The translations under genes and the position numbers were made by a program. From the NCBI GenBank assembly GCA_023897205.1, contig JAHWDD010000004.1:2232001-2296000 (forward strand): a DNA stretch of 64,000 nt, written 5' to 3'. The DNA is from Exophiala sp. HKRS030 (Eukaryota > Ascomycota > Eurotiomycetes > Chaetothyriales > Herpotrichiellaceae). The notes beneath the pieces were generated by a model. That model made no database searches. It worked only from the letters and a program-made list of their open reading frames with translations, and was not told the DNA's origin. Below, piece after piece: positions 22,446 to 33,964 of this stretch (positions are counted from its first letter, which is position 1; every line of letters begins with the position of its first letter).

Positions 22446-23982
22446 TTAGTTCTTCAATCCCTCGCCGGCCAAGACCTTCTTGAAGCGGCGCTCAATGGCC
22501 TCCATGAACTGAGAGGTCGTGACCCACGCCTCGCGCTCTTTCTTGCCACATGCCAACGCAAGATCCTTGGTCATGATGCCGTCCTCGTTCACCGTGTCAA
22601 TGACGGCCTTCTCCAGGCTCTCTGCCCACGTGACAAGCTCCGGCGTCTCGTCGAGGTTGCCACGCTTGACCAGTCCCCGCGTCCACGCGAAGATACTCGC
22701 GATCGGGTTTGTGCTGGTCTCCCGGCCCTTCTGGTGCTCACGGTAGTGTCGTGTGACTGTTCCGTGGGCTGCCTCGGACTCGTACGTCAGTCCGTCTGGG
22801 GTGATGAGCTGACTTGTCATCAGACCCAGTGATCCGAAGCCCTGCGCGACAATATCACTCTGGACATCACCGTCGTAGTTCTTCATCGCAATAACGAAGC
22901 CACCGGCGCTCTTGATCATCTGAGCCACCATATCGTCGATCAGTCTGTGCTCATACCAGATCTTCTTTGCCTCGAATTCCTTGGCATATTCCTTGTCATA
23001 GATCTCCTGGAAGATATCTTTGAATCGTCCATCATACGCTTTGAGGATCGTATTCTTGGTGCTCATGTACAAGGGGTACCCGCGGTCAAGCGCAAACTTG
23101 AAGCTTGCGTGTGCAAAGCCTCGGATTGAGTCGTCGGTGTTGTATTGTGTTTGTGCAATACCGCCGGTGGCAGGGAAGTCGAATACTTTCACGCGCGTGG
23201 CCTCGCCACCAGACTTGGGGGTGAACACCATCTCAAGTGTACCGGCTTCGCGAATGACTTCGTCCTTGGCACGGTACTGGTCGCCAAAGGCGTGACGGCC
23301 GATGATGATGGGTGCTTCCCAACCAGGTACCAGGCGGGGGATACGTGGGATCACGATGGGTTCGCGGAAAACGGTACCACCGAGGATGTTACGAATGGTG
23401 CCGTTGGGAGAGAGCCACACTATACGAGAGAAAGTCAGCGACTGCAGTTTAGTCTAGACCAGTGCCAACAGAACACCCTCAAAGACGTGCAAAAGACCAA
23501 GAGGGGACAACAAGGTGGGAGGGGAGGGACTCAAAATGCGTACTCTTCTTGAGGTTGAATTCCTTGACTCGGGCCTCGTCAGGTGTGATGGTAGCACACT
23601 TGACTCCCACCGAATACTTCTTGATAGCCTCGGCAGCGTCGATCGTGACTTGGTCGTCTGTCTCATCACGGTACGGTAGACCCAGATCGTAGTACTTCAG
23701 GTCGACGTCGAGGTATGGGTGAATGAACTTGTCCTTGATATCCTGCCAGATTATACGGGTCATCTCGTCGCCATCGAGCTCGACGATTGGATTCTTGACC
23801 TTAATTTTCTGCGCCGCCGCGCCCGAGGCATTTCGACTTTGTGGCATGTTTCCCACTGAGATCCTCCTACTCTCTGCTGACAATCTGTTCGAAGCGACTG
23901 AAGCCATCCGGAAAGAAGGTGAGGAGGACGAGAGTGTTCGTCTAGTTGCAGCGCCCACCAGCGCAGTCCTGAGCGGGTTCAT
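22446..23982 (-). CDS. idp1: NADP-dependent isocitrate dehydrogenase, mitochondrial
   Basis: Converts isocitrate and NADP+ to 2-oxoglutarate, CO2 and NADPH. Exons 23982-23544 and 23419-22446 (intron 124 bases, phase 1) encode 470 residues. The splice restores [15 protein letters not shown], a signature of the family; [14 protein letters not shown] and [17 protein letters not shown] are also diagnostic. The N-terminal ~50 residues are a mitochondrial presequence rich in Arg and Ser ([18 protein letters not shown]). In-frame Met26 and Met46 could give shorter cytosolic forms. The C-terminus (GEGLKN) has no PTS1, so peroxisomal targeting through this end is unlikely. It shares a 604-base head-to-head promoter with the SF3b5 gene. 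Confidence 0.96.
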
Positions 23983-24586
23983 GGGGAAGGCGGTAGATGC
24001 ACGAGGTGGATTGCGAGCGGTGACGGGTTAGTAAACCGGAAGGCGCCACAGGTTGACAGATTCTGATACGAGTCGTCCCGAGGATGTTGTTCTCGAGGGC
24101 ATGGTTTTGCAGCTTCTCGACTCTGCTTCAGTCGGGTCTTGCGCTGTTAGCTCGGCAAAAGGAGCGATGACGGACTCTGAGCCGAGGGGGAACAGGCTGA
24201 GGTGGGTTGGTGCGCACGCATCGGACCATCTCTGTTGCGCCGACGTGGGGTTTCCGGGCGTTGAAGTAGGAGCGATCTCGGGGCTTCTCTGGGTGAACTT
24301 CACAGGCGCCCATAGGCACAATAGGCGCGAGATTAGGCCACCGGATCCGGGCATTGCTGCGTGAGTCCCGAAAGCCTTGCAACCCTACCCCATTTTGGTT
24401 GAGTCTTCGGAAGCGGATTTCTCGTAGAAACACAGATTTCAAGAGTCTTTCTCGAAAAGAAAAGCCATCCCAACAACTACCGCGCGCCCTTGGCCTCGAG
24501 TTCGGGTACTGTCGCTTCTCGAACCCCTTCGACAATTTCCGATCCTCCACTCTCCTTCCTTCTCGCAAACCTGACTGTCCTCAAAT
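23983..24586. promoter_or_regulatory. Bidirectional promoter IDP1 / SF3b5
   Basis: 604 bases between divergent start codons. GC-rich with no other gene recognised; small open frames on both strands lack support. Confidence 0.5.
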
Positions 24587-24844
24587 ATGGCCGACAAACT
24601 CCGTACCTTGCAGCAACTCGAGTCCCTCCAGGCCAAATATGTCGGCACCGGCCATGCAGACACCACTACATATGAATGGAAGAACAACATCGTTCGGGAC
24701 TCCTATGCCTCATACGTTGGCCATCCTCCTCTGCTCGCATACATGGCTTTAGGGATGGGCGAGAATAAAGAAATTGTCCGAGGGCAATTCATCGAAAAAA
24801 TGATCCGAGCGAGTGGTCCTCCACCCGCGAAAGATGAGGATTGA
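24587..24844 (+). CDS. ysf3: Splicing factor 3B subunit 5 (SF3b5/Ysf3)
   Basis: Small subunit of the SF3b complex of U2 snRNP, which helps hold SF3B1 and recognise the branch point. Intronless, 85 residues, full family length. Conserved signature YVGTGHADTTTYEW followed by RDSYASYVGHPPLLAYMA, and a C-terminal EKMIRASGPPP. This agrees residue for residue with the spacing in animal SF3B5. The start at 24587 is the only one that keeps the LQQLESLQ helix. Confidence 0.95.
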   Translation: MADKLRTLQQLESLQAKYVGTGHADTTTYEWKNNIVRDSYASYVGHPPLLAYMALGMGENKEIVRGQFIEKMIRASGPPPAKDED

Positions 24845-25632
24845 AGAGCAACACTGTCCCCAATGAGAGATCAAATTTACATTGGGACAGACTCAATGGA
24901 ATAGTCACTTGAAGCGCATCAGAGAGAGTTATTGTCGTCGGAATGGATTCTACGACACAACTCATCCTACTCGCGCTCTTATGCCAGGGCCGTGCTTAGA
25001 ATAAGAGGCGGTGACCGGTACATTATTTACGCGACACGCTTGATATGCACCTCGTTTGGGAAAGCTGAGGTGAAAGGAACTCGACGCTAATGATTGAGAA
25101 AGGCGCGAGCAGATCAGGATGATCAGATTTGGGATATGATGATAAAAGATACCCCGGAATTCAACACAGATAGAGAATTGAACCTTATCAGATACCAATA
25201 TTTGCAGCAAAAAAAATCTTGCATATTCTAATCAGGACTGTGGCTCAAAATTTGCAAAGTCTGCCATGTGCGACTTGCAATCCCAGTCCATCATCATCAT
25301 CCAGAAGCGAAGTGGTCAATCTCTCTGGTGAAGGAAAATTTGGTTGATTGCTCCCAATCCGGATACATCACAAAAGAAATGTAGTTCTGAGGGTGAAAGG
25401 CTGTTGCTGCTTAGCCCAATCAATCATTCATCACTCTCCCGGAATCTCCTGCGCCGTTTGCCCATGCACGCCTGTTTGACATAAGAATTTCCCAATTTTT
25501 GTGGTGTGGAACCGTAATCACTCCCCTTGAGGTGACGCCCTTCACAGCGAAAAGGCGCTTGTTGTTCTACCCAAATCCCTGATCGTAGCCTGTTGCGGCT
25601 GAAATTTGACATTATAAGAAATAAAACCATCA
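24845..25632. other. Convergent intergenic region
   Basis: 788 AT-rich bases between the 3' ends of SF3b5 and the SH3 gene. It probably holds long 3' UTRs. No other feature seen. Confidence 0.5.
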
Positions 25633-26418
25633 TTAGAATATGCCATTGACAATGTTGCTGCCAATCGTGGCACCAGCACCGAAAATAGCGGCATTTCCCA
25701 TCTTCTTGCCAAATTTCTTGCCTTGCTCTTCCAGCTTGCTGTATTTCCGCCCATCAGGACCAGTCGTCATGCCACCTTGGGCTACTTGGAGTGGCATGTT
25801 TCCATAGTCTGATGGCTGAGGTTGCAAAGGGGGCCGTCCTTTTTCCTCAATGACATTGACATAACTTCGAGGGAAGATGCCTTCCATGTTGGTACGTTCA
25901 TTGCGGCCTCGCCACCCTAGAGATGATGATGAGTATGGACTGTAATCAATAGTCACAGAGACGGCACTTACAATCATTGTTCATGTGCTCTGTAACCTGT
26001 ATCCGGTCCCCTTGCTGTAGCGCCAGGTCACCAGCATCTGTGGGGGTATATGCATAAAGCGCCGTTGCAATTGATAGTATCTGTGGTGTCTGCACATATG
26101 CTGGAGGAGGTAAAGGTGCAGGTGTTGGGACTGGGGCATAATGTTCCTTCAGACTCATGTTCGAGAATTGATCAACTGGAGTGTTTGTTGAGACATTATT
26201 GACGGGGGTCTGGAGAGGAGCATGTAGAGGTGTCTGGGCTGGTAATTGAGCGAGAATGGACGATAGCTGTTCAGGGGAGATGATGGAGGAGTCTGCAAGA
26301 AATTCAAGTTCCTAATCATTGTCAGTTGACCATCCTGGTGATGGACATTGAGGTTACCCACGGTGCGAATGGTACGGAGGGAGCGGTTGGTGAGGGCGAT
26401 GGAGGCCTCGGTGGCCAT
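25633..26418 (-). CDS. SH3-domain protein (Lsb1/Pin3, Csh3-like)
   Basis: Actin-regulator type adaptor. Exons 26418-26362, 26311-25972 and 25916-25633 (introns 50 and 55 bases) encode 226 residues. The N-terminal helix (TNRSLRTIRTELEFLADSS) comes together only after splicing. A Pro/Thr-rich linker (TPLHAPLQTPVNN) precedes one SH3 domain: ATALYAYTPTDAGDLALQQG, then DWWRGRN and GIFPRSYVNVIEE. The second intron splits the DWW motif of the SH3 peptide groove. The C-terminal tail is Gly-rich and hydrophobic (FGKKMGNAAIFGAGATIG). Yeast relatives bind Las17/WASP and curb Arp2/3 actin assembly; that role is inferred. The start ATG is fixed by the conserved N-terminal block. Confidence 0.88.
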
Positions 26419-28058
26419 GGTATCGCGGGGGATAAAGTAATCGGACGCGTACGAAGGAGATGAGGTCGAGAGGAAGGACAAAAAAAATCGATAGAAATGA
26501 GTGGAAATCTCAACCCTTCGAAGGTGAGGTGTCGTTGATGAAGAGGGAGGAGGTTGAAGGTGAGGCGCAGTTTCAGAACTAACGGGTGACAAGTGTTGGA
26601 AAAGCACCGGTATGGATACAAGTAACAGGCGGGTAACAATGTAATAATACAAGTACTGGGTCATAAGTCAAGGCATTAGGCGACACACAGTGCAGGGCAA
26701 TGCATAACACTTGTCTCACAAGCCGCCGAGCTGGAGCTTTGCCAGCCGAGGGAAATTGTTTCTGTCTGACAGATGCATATAACAGCATCGAGCACAGAAT
26801 TTTGGCTGTAGCAAGGCAGTGTCTTACTCGTCAGCACTTGTCACATCCCCTTCCGGTAGTTCCTGCACTACTGTAGGCACCAATACGCGACAAGACACTC
26901 CGGTAACAACGGAGATTCAATTTGGGTTTAGCGTAGGATTTGTAGTGTCCATCTGCCAGCCGTGGCTTTTGCTGTCGCCTTCATCTCATCTCACAATGGA
27001 CAGCGGAGGAATGTCCTGGTTCACTCGTACTACAGACCTATCCCAACCCTGACTGACTGCATGTTTGTTGCAAACGACACCTAGAACCTCAGCAAACTGG
27101 AAAGAAGAGCCTTTTTCCTACATGGTTCCTTGCACCAAGTTCTGGGCTAGCTCTAGCCTTGAGGCTGCTATATGCGTGATGCCGTGTACCATTCCCATCT
27201 TCGGTTCGGAAACTTGCATGCAGGTGAAAGAAGATAAAGAAACCTGCCCAGACAGTTTCGGCTTCATCTATCTTCTTGATGATGCTGCCGATGCAGATTG
27301 TCGGCTCGGTGCAGTCTCCCATCAGGTTGGTACAGTCACGGTGAAAGGCTAGGTACATCCTCAACAAGACCTCATGGGCTATTCGGAATTTCGCGTCAGT
27401 TTTCCTTTGTCTGTCAACCTTAACATTCTCAATTTGGTTCCGTTTGATTGATTTGATTGTTGTTGGAAGATTGTCTCATACAATCTTCATGCTGCCTCCC
27501 TGCCTATTGCTATGATTCGTTTGGCACAATCACAAGCTACAAACGGCAGAGCGTCTTCACTATAAGATGATGTAGACTCTCATGCTGATGCTGTTGTTGC
27601 TGACTATTCCCTCTGTGGACATCTCAAACCCTCAAATTGTATTCACATCTTGGAAAAATATACCTTCATCTTACATCACGGACGTGTTATTCAGCCCTTG
27701 CCCATGCAGATGCCAGCAACACATTCACTGACAATACACAACAATCCTATTGTGAGTCTTCTTTCTGTCACTCAAGCCATTCGGCTATTCACGCACTACA
27801 CGCTTGCGCTCTGTTGAGGAGCCATTGACATGTTACTGTCTTCACTCGGCGACCAGGTCTGAGGGTGTAAATCATATTTATATCTCTCCACCACACACGA
27901 TCTCAACTTTTCCTCTACCCAATATCAAGTCTCATGTCAAAGCTGTTGCAAATCCAGCGCTTTGGCTCTTGAAACTTCCAGTCTTCTTTGATCTTTAAAT
28001 TAAATATATGACTGACTCAAGTGCTCTCTTTTCTCAGACCACCAAACAGGACGATACC
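26419..28058. promoter_or_regulatory. Long divergent upstream region with a likely 5' UTR intron
   Basis: 1640 bases between divergent starts of the SH3 and CCCH genes. A GTGAGT donor at 27752 and a TTTTCTCAG acceptor ending at 28037, with GACTGAC just upstream, suggest a 286-base intron in the 5' leader of the CCCH gene. No further gene recognised. Confidence 0.5.
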
Positions 28059-29366
28059 ATGGCTGAGCAAAGAACCCTCAAACCACAATTCTTCTTGACC
28101 CGCCAAAATGGCGCCATGGTCCCTCTGGTGGCAATGGACGAAATGCCAATCCACGTACAGATCCGCGGTGTCCCTCGAAGCCTGACCGCATTCGAAATTG
28201 CTGGCATGACACCTCTCGGACTCGTGGAATCTCGTCATGAGTACCACATTGTTGAAGCGATGAACAATATGAACAACATTGGTCATCGAAATACCACAAC
28301 GGGCCAGAAGCCAACAGATCTCTCCTCCTCGTTCGTCCCTCCACAGATGCGACTTGCTCCTTGCCCTTCACCAATTGTCAAGTTTCCTGGCAATACCGAA
28401 CACCTGAGTGAGACAGGCAGTGCCTCTCTGTCCACGGAGGAAGGCAAGACCAGCACTCGTCCAGGGAGCTCGGGCGAATCAAGCATTCACAGCGACGCCG
28501 CACTACCTGCAGTGCCGGCTTGGAGGCAAAATGCGACCACGAATGTCACCGCGACCACGAGCAAGGTCGAAGAGAGCAAGAACGCCGGCAACACAGCAAC
28601 AACTGCTGGCAATGTTCCAACTCCATTGACGGGCAAGAAAATATACTGCTCGTATTGGCTCCGCAAAGGCGAATGCGACTTTGCTCAACAAGGGTGCATC
28701 TACAAACACGAGATGCCAACAGACCTTGAGACCTTGCAGAGTGTCGGCTTCACGGACATTCCATTGTGGTACCGCCAACGTTACGACCTGGGCAGTCTCA
28801 ACGTTGAAAATGGCCGCAACAACCCAAGTTTTGGGGTGGCAGATCGCAACAAGCCCAGCCCACCGCGAAACTTCCAGGTCGGCGACAATGCCAAGCGTAT
28901 GATTCGCAATCAGATCGGCCCGGTCAATCGCTCGTACTCCCCACGGGGTGGGCGCGCAAACGGTCGCCGACAAGACGAACGCCGGGCACAACTCGAAGCC
29001 GGGGAGAAGAGGCAGAGAGAGACCGATGCGGCGATCGAAGCCGTCATCGCTGCCGAGGCGGAGCGGGAGAGGGAACGAGAAGCACTGATGAAAAAATTCC
29101 CGTGCCTGGCACCAGAGAATCGCGGCGTGTTCGTGGGTCACGAGGACCTCTTGACCGAAACGTTCAGCAACGGCGAAGAGCCAAACGACATGCACGCGCA
29201 GATCAGAAAGATCGAACAGGCAGCATGGGAGGAGGAGCAGACCGAGCGGCAGAAGAAGCTGGAGGAGTTGGAGGAAAAGGAGATGCAGCGGCCGGAGGGC
29301 AAGGCTGCGGGAGGGAGCAAGAAGGGGCAAGGAAAGAAGAAGGGCGGGAAGGGCAAGAAGAAGTAG
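28059..29366 (+). CDS. CCCH zinc-finger protein
   Basis: 435 residues in one coding exon. The start at 28059 (ACCATGG) was preferred over an upstream in-frame ATG at 28008, because a strong splice acceptor (TTTTCTCAG, ending 28037) lies between them. The N-terminus carries a block typical of this Pezizomycotina family (LKPQFFLTRQNGAMVPLVAM, then IHVQIRGVPRSL). A single C-x8-C-x6-C-x3-H finger spans about residues 197-217 (starting YCSYWLRKGEC). It is followed by PLWYRQRYD, an Arg-rich stretch (NRSYSPRGGRANGRRQ) and a long charged coiled-coil ending in Lys/Gly repeats. Probably an RNA-binding protein, judging from the finger class; the precise role is unknown. Confidence 0.85.
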   Translation: MAEQRTLKPQFFLTRQNGAMVPLVAMDEMPIHVQIRGVPRSLTAFEIAGMTPLGLVESRHEYHIVEAMNNMNNIGHRNTTTGQKPTDLSSSFVPPQMRLAPCPSPIVKFPGNTEHLSETGSASLSTEEGKTSTRPGSSGESSIHSDAALPAVPAWRQNATTNVTATTSKVEESKNAGNTATTAGNVPTPLTGKKIYCSYWLRKGECDFAQQGCIYKHEMPTDLETLQSVGFTDIPLWYRQRYDLGSLNVENGRNNPSFGVADRNKPSPPRNFQVGDNAKRMIRNQIGPVNRSYSPRGGRANGRRQDERRAQLEAGEKRQRETDAAIEAVIAAEAEREREREALMKKFPCLAPENRGVFVGHEDLLTETFSNGEEPNDMHAQIRKIEQAAWEEEQTERQKKLEELEEKEMQRPEGKAAGGSKKGQGKKKGGKGKKK

Positions 29367-29622
29367 TACTAGGGGGTGGGTTGTGGTGATGGAGATGGGG
29401 GAGGCTTGGAAGAGTGCCAGAGTGCCTCCAGAGAACTCAAAGAGGGTCTTCTCCTTTGTCCTTTGTTGTCAAAGCCGTTGCCAGCCCTGCGGACGAGTTT
29501 CTTTTCTTTTTGGCTTGCTGAATCAGAGAAAATATAGATTTCTTTTTTCTACAAAAGGCTCGAGTCCAAGTTCCATGTTTCAAATGTTTTTACACGTCCA
29601 AAAGCGCAAAGGTCCTCTCCCT

Positions 29623-30950
29623 CTACAATGTCCTTTGCCTTTGTGCCTCTGCTCCCCAATTGCTCTGCGCCAGCGTTCGAACGTAACTCTGAACCGCCTG
29701 CCGACCGTCGGGGAGGGCAGCGGCACCAGTCTCTCCGGACTGTAGGAGCAGCTTCTGTTGTTCCTTTCGCACCTCCGCCAGCTCCTGTATCCTGCCAGGC
29801 TTCATCATCCACTTCTTGGGGAACCAGTGCTTCTTCTTGGACTTGTGGTGCCGCATGTCGAGCGGGATGTCCTCGAATGTGTCCTTGCCGTTTCTCGTCT
29901 CGTCGAGGAGCTTGTTAATCAAATCTCCCAGGTACCGCTTGTTTTGCGCGGCGGCCTCGAACTTGTCGGTCGACATCTTCACCATGTCCGTGTCCGGGTT
30001 GTATCGCACGCCGACGAGTTTAATCAGTTTCATTCGTTGCGCCTCCGTGAGGTTCGGCAGATCCTTTGTGCAGAATTGAACCACCACCTTCTTCGCCGCC
30101 GGGTGAACTTCACCCATGTACGTCGTGTACCGGAATCTGAGGGGGGTGGCTTGTGTAGGTGGTTTGAATTCTTTGGCGTATTCTGTTTGTGTGTGTTAGC
30201 CGTGGTAGCCATATCAACGCGAGATAACATGCGAAAGGGGGGGGGGAGAAGAGGGTACAAAATCGTGGTTGGTTAGGTAGGTTGGGGGACCTTACGGTTT
30301 AACAACGGCATATCCCATGCTATCACTCTCGTGTACTCTCTAATCTCACGGTGGACTTCCAATTCACTGTGTGCCACCGATGTGATGGCCGAGTCGTCCC
30401 AGGCCGGTTCTTCGTCGTATTGACCAAACTCGTCCTCCTCGTCGGTCCAGAAGCCGGAGAGGGACGGTTTCGTCGCGATGTCGGGGAAATCGAGCGACTC
30501 GGTTTCCTTTTCGACCTGTCGGTCGACGTCGTCCACCGCACCATCGAGCGCACTCTCGGCCTCGGCTGACTCAAACATGGCTTCGTAGTGGTTCTGCAGC
30601 GCCAGGTATTCCTCCTGGTCGGCCTTGGAAAGCATGTCGTAGTCCGCACGCTCTTCGGGGCCGAGATCCGCCACGGTGATCGGCGAGCGAGGCGTGAGGT
30701 ACTCACTGGGGTCGAGTTTCTCCGGGTCTTCACTGTCATCGAGAGTGTCCTCATCAAATTGAGCAGAGGTCGGTGGAGGCCGCCGAGAGTCTTCCGCTCG
30801 CAGAGCGCAGGTGGTCGAAAGAGGTCGGAGGAAAGAAGTGGTGGCATTTTGATTGCGGACGAGCCATTGAGGTTGGCATTTTCGTTTCACAGGTATCTGT
30901 CTGGATACTTGGTACAGTGTGCGACATAGATGTCGCCCTGGAGTGGCCAT
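29623..30950 (-). CDS. rsm24: Mitochondrial small ribosomal subunit protein mS35 (Rsm24)
   Basis: Component of the mitochondrial 37S ribosomal subunit. Exons 30950-30296 and 30182-29623 (intron 113 bases, phase 1) encode 404 residues. An Arg-rich presequence opens the protein (MATPGRHLCRTLYQVSRQIP). Conserved mS35 blocks are PLRFRYTTYMGEVHPAAKKV (spliced exon 2), LIKLVGVRYNPDTDMVKMS and QNKRYLGDLINKLLDE. The extended acidic N-terminal half is typical for filamentous fungi. It is head-to-head with ALG13 across 287 bases and converges with the CCCH gene. Confidence 0.93.
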
Positions 30951-31237
30951 GATGGACTCACTGAATTTACAATATTGGCTGTCGGAACACTGCCATGTGC
31001 ATTGGAGAGCTTTGAAGCATTTAATTTTCCCCGAGAATTAATTGCATCTAGCGGTTCTTGGGATCTGACGTATAATTCCGTAATTACGGTGAATCATGCG
31101 CCACTATTTGTCCCATGTCTGGAGGTCCTCATTATTCCTCTACTTCGTACTACGGGAGTATTTACTAGATATACGGAGTCTCGTCAAATCTAGTTCTACA
31201 ACACTACTCTTTCCTTTTTTTTGGATATGATACAAAT
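30951..31237. promoter_or_regulatory. Bidirectional promoter RSM24 / ALG13 with a 12-bp palindrome
   Basis: 287 bases between divergent starts. It contains the perfect palindrome CCGTAATTACGG at 31078-31089, in the everted CCG-N6-CGG format that some zinc-cluster regulators bind. It also holds near-matches to TACGGAGTA at about 31151 and 31172. Confidence 0.5.
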
Positions 31238-32015
31238 ATGTCGGCCGTGGCACCATCAGATATACCATTTCGGAAGAGATGTTTCGTGACTATTGGTGCT
31301 ACTGCACCCTTCAACAGCCTCATCAAGGCCGTACTCGCCGATGACTTTATAAGCCAACTACAACAGCTGGGATACAACGAGCTGCGGGTACAGTACGGCG
31401 ACCATGAAGGTGAAGCCATCTACACGCAACGAATCAAAGATCTTCAACCAAGGCTCAGCAACGATAAATTTGCCATCACCGGGTTTGGGTTTGATAAATC
31501 AGGACTTGGTCAAGAGATACTGGCCATCAAAGGACGCTCGCCAGAGACGGAAGGGACTGTCATCAGCCATGCCGGTAAAGTAACCTTTGTTGAACTTGTC
31601 AACCAAACGTCAGGAACAAGCTGACGTTGGTACTATACAGGCTCAGGCTCGGTTTTGGATGTTTTGAGAGTGGGCATCCCGCTCGTGGTTGTGCCCAACA
31701 CCGATCTACTACATAACCACCAAGTCGAACTCGCCGAAGCTCTTGCTAAGCAGGAGTATGTTATCTATGGGAAGATAGAGTAAGTGATCTCCTATTGAAT
31801 GGCTAGTACCACATACGTTGTTTCCATTTGCGCTCCCGATAGGACGACGCAGGTCTGACTCTCTCTGTTCTAGTGATCTCGAATCATCTCTTTCAAGCAT
31901 CGAAAGCCTACGGATCAAGATGCGAAAGTGGCCGCCACTCCGCTCCGGGGAGCAAAAGTACGGAAAAGGCATCGTGGATGTCATGTCCGAGGAGATGGGA
32001 TGGCAGTTGGATTGA
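31238..32015 (+). CDS. alg13: UDP-GlcNAc transferase subunit ALG13
   Basis: Catalytic partner of ALG14 on the cytosolic ER face; adds the second GlcNAc to dolichol-PP-GlcNAc in N-glycan synthesis. Exons 31238-31574, 31641-31779 and 31874-32015 (introns 66 and 94 bases) encode 205 residues. Motifs are [15 protein letters not shown] at the start and [20 protein letters not shown] across the first splice, with [19 protein letters not shown] for nucleotide-sugar binding. The second intron leads into a short C-terminal helix. Length matches fungal ALG13. Divergent from RSM24. Confidence 0.94.
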
Positions 32016-33115
32016 ACGTCCAAGAAATACGAAACACAACTGAGTCTTAGAATCTCATCCCTCTGATCAGCCTTCCCAAACCGAAACCAACTTTCACTCT
32101 ATGGCAAGTTGGTGACGCGGATCAAAAACCGAAAATCTTCCAGTGAACCAACTCGACCGTCGCATACTAGTCAGGTTAAGTGAGACTCGACATGCAGGCC
32201 CTACAACTACTGAAGCCGCGGATCGAAGGGTCAGGAACAAGGGAACCACCCATCGGGATCGTCTCCCACGAGGTACGCCCATGGCTGCATTCGAGGTACT
32301 ACGGAGGTTACACGCGTACCAGCCTCCAACATTCCTGGCACCTCCAACATGGACATCCCCCCTGCGAGCGAGTAATGTGGTCGAGGGCAGGCTTCCAGAT
32401 ACAAACACCTGCGGCCGCATCGATTTGGTCCAGGGTCTTCGAGTGCAGCCAATTCAATCTTCCGCAGGGTTTGGATGTGAAAAGAACACGTGATGGATGG
32501 ACCACAAGACGAAGTGAACAGCAGCATGAGGTGTTGTATGTCAAGGCTACTCAACACAATATCTCTCATGCTTCAGATATCAAGAGTGGACAATACGGAG
32601 TACATGCTTGAGAGATTGCGGGAAAAGCCCACATTTCCTTTAGTGAGGCTGTAAAAGATCAATTAGCAAAAGACAAACCCTCACTTTGGAGGAAATTGCT
32701 TTGTTTTTCTCCCTTTTTTCAGTTTTTAAGAGAGGAAATGAGGCGACGTGTATTTTGAACTGTCAAGGCTGGCCTATCATAAATATGGTATCTATCTATC
32801 TTCAGCCTATTGCGAGAACGTCATAATGTCATATACATATTTATATATATGTCCATGGCTCGCCTGGAACAAGAAAAAGTAGAAGGATTAGAAAAATTGG
32901 TTCTTGCATTGGTAGCTCACCACCGACACGGGGATTTCAAGAGTCTGGTTTCTCCCCCCCCTTTTCCATTTGGGAGCGTTTCATCCAGGGAGAGTCGATT
33001 AAAAAGAAACAAGAAGCGCCACTCGACCCCGTCAAGGCCGATACCCAAAGGTCCAGAAAAGACCGCGCCAACACATCACGCAAAGAGAGGGGCGCCCTGT
33101 GTCACGGAGTTTGGG
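32016..33115. other. Intergenic region
   Basis: 1.1 kb between converging ALG13 and the F-box-like gene. Overlapping open frames on both strands (32143-32611) are unsupported. A TACGGAGTA motif lies at 32594-32602. No RNA gene seen. Confidence 0.5.
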
Positions 33116-33964
33116 TCAGTGAGACAAAATCGAGTCCCCTTGCCCGTCCTCGGAGGCCCGACGCTCCGCTATCCTGCGAGCCCTTTCCCCCAGTCTACCA
33201 CACGTCGGTTCCCCCGAGACCCGTGAGACCCTCCACAGGGCCCCCATCATGGCCTGCATGTCTTCGTGGTCCTCGTCCAGGGCCGCCTCGACGAACGCGT
33301 CGTCCTCGATGAGGTCGTCGAGGATGAGCCGGTGTTCCTCCATCAGATCGCGAGAGGTGACCTCGACGGCTTTTCCGAGGAGAAATCTAAACATGACCCG
33401 GTGGTACATGTAACCAAGGTCGATCTGGATTTCCGGCGGCCTCGTTTTGTTCCGGGTGAGTCGGACGACGGGTAGGGCCACGACGATGGCCTCCTCGAGT
33501 CTCGCGTGGTCCTCGGCCGGGCGCACGTGTGCCTTGACCACGACGCTCTCCGACCGCGGAAAGGCCGTCCCGATGAGTTTGACCGTCGAGATCCACCGAC
33601 GGTTGTTCTCGCCGTCGACGTGGGCCCAAACCACCAGGCGTCGGACCTTGTGGTTGACGGGCGAGAGGGGCCAGGTCAACCAAGAGGAAAAGTCGAGGTT
33701 GCCGTTTCGGATCTCGAGCACCACGCTCGACATTAGTGTAGTATAACCTTCGTGGTAGATTTGTTTGCAGGTCAGTAGAGGTTCGAAAGTTTGGTTCCAC
33801 GTCAACGGAGCCGACGGCCGGTCCGTTTCTTCTTCGGAACAAGCGTGGCAGTCCAGGGAAAAAGTCTTGCTTCGAGAAGGCACCGCGTGTGCATTTTCAA
33901 ACGTCGACCTCCATATCTTGTCACGGATCTCTCGAGGTAGGCCCAGAAGATGTGGCGTCGCCAT
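33116..33964 (-). CDS. F-box-like (2EXR-type) fungal protein
   Basis: Intronless, 282 residues. The N-terminal motif LLGLPREIRDKIWRSTFENA is the F-box-like/2EXR opening of a very large fungal family. It is followed by LLTCKQIYHEGYTTLMSSVV, the second typical block, and a variable C-terminal half that is unusually GC-rich and charged. Such proteins are assumed to be adaptors, sometimes in SCF ubiquitin ligases; most are uncharacterised and substrates are unknown. Codon third positions are strongly G/C compared with neighbours. Confidence 0.75.
   Translation of the reverse strand: MATPHLLGLPREIRDKIWRSTFENAHAVPSRSKTFSLDCHACSEEETDRPSAPLTWNQTFEPLLTCKQIYHEGYTTLMSSVVLEIRNGNLDFSSWLTWPLSPVNHKVRRLVVWAHVDGENNRRWISTVKLIGTAFPRSESVVVKAHVRPAEDHARLEEAIVVALPVVRLTRNKTRPPEIQIDLGYMYHRVMFRFLLGKAVEVTSRDLMEEHRLILDDLIEDDAFVEAALDEDHEDMQAMMGALWRVSRVSGEPTCGRLGERARRIAERRASEDGQGDSILSH

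Noticed and set aside
32143..32611. Overlapping 100-143 codon frames on both strands
   Set aside because: Mutual overlap, no domain, and a TACGGAGTA motif inside; typical of non-coding GC-balanced DNA.
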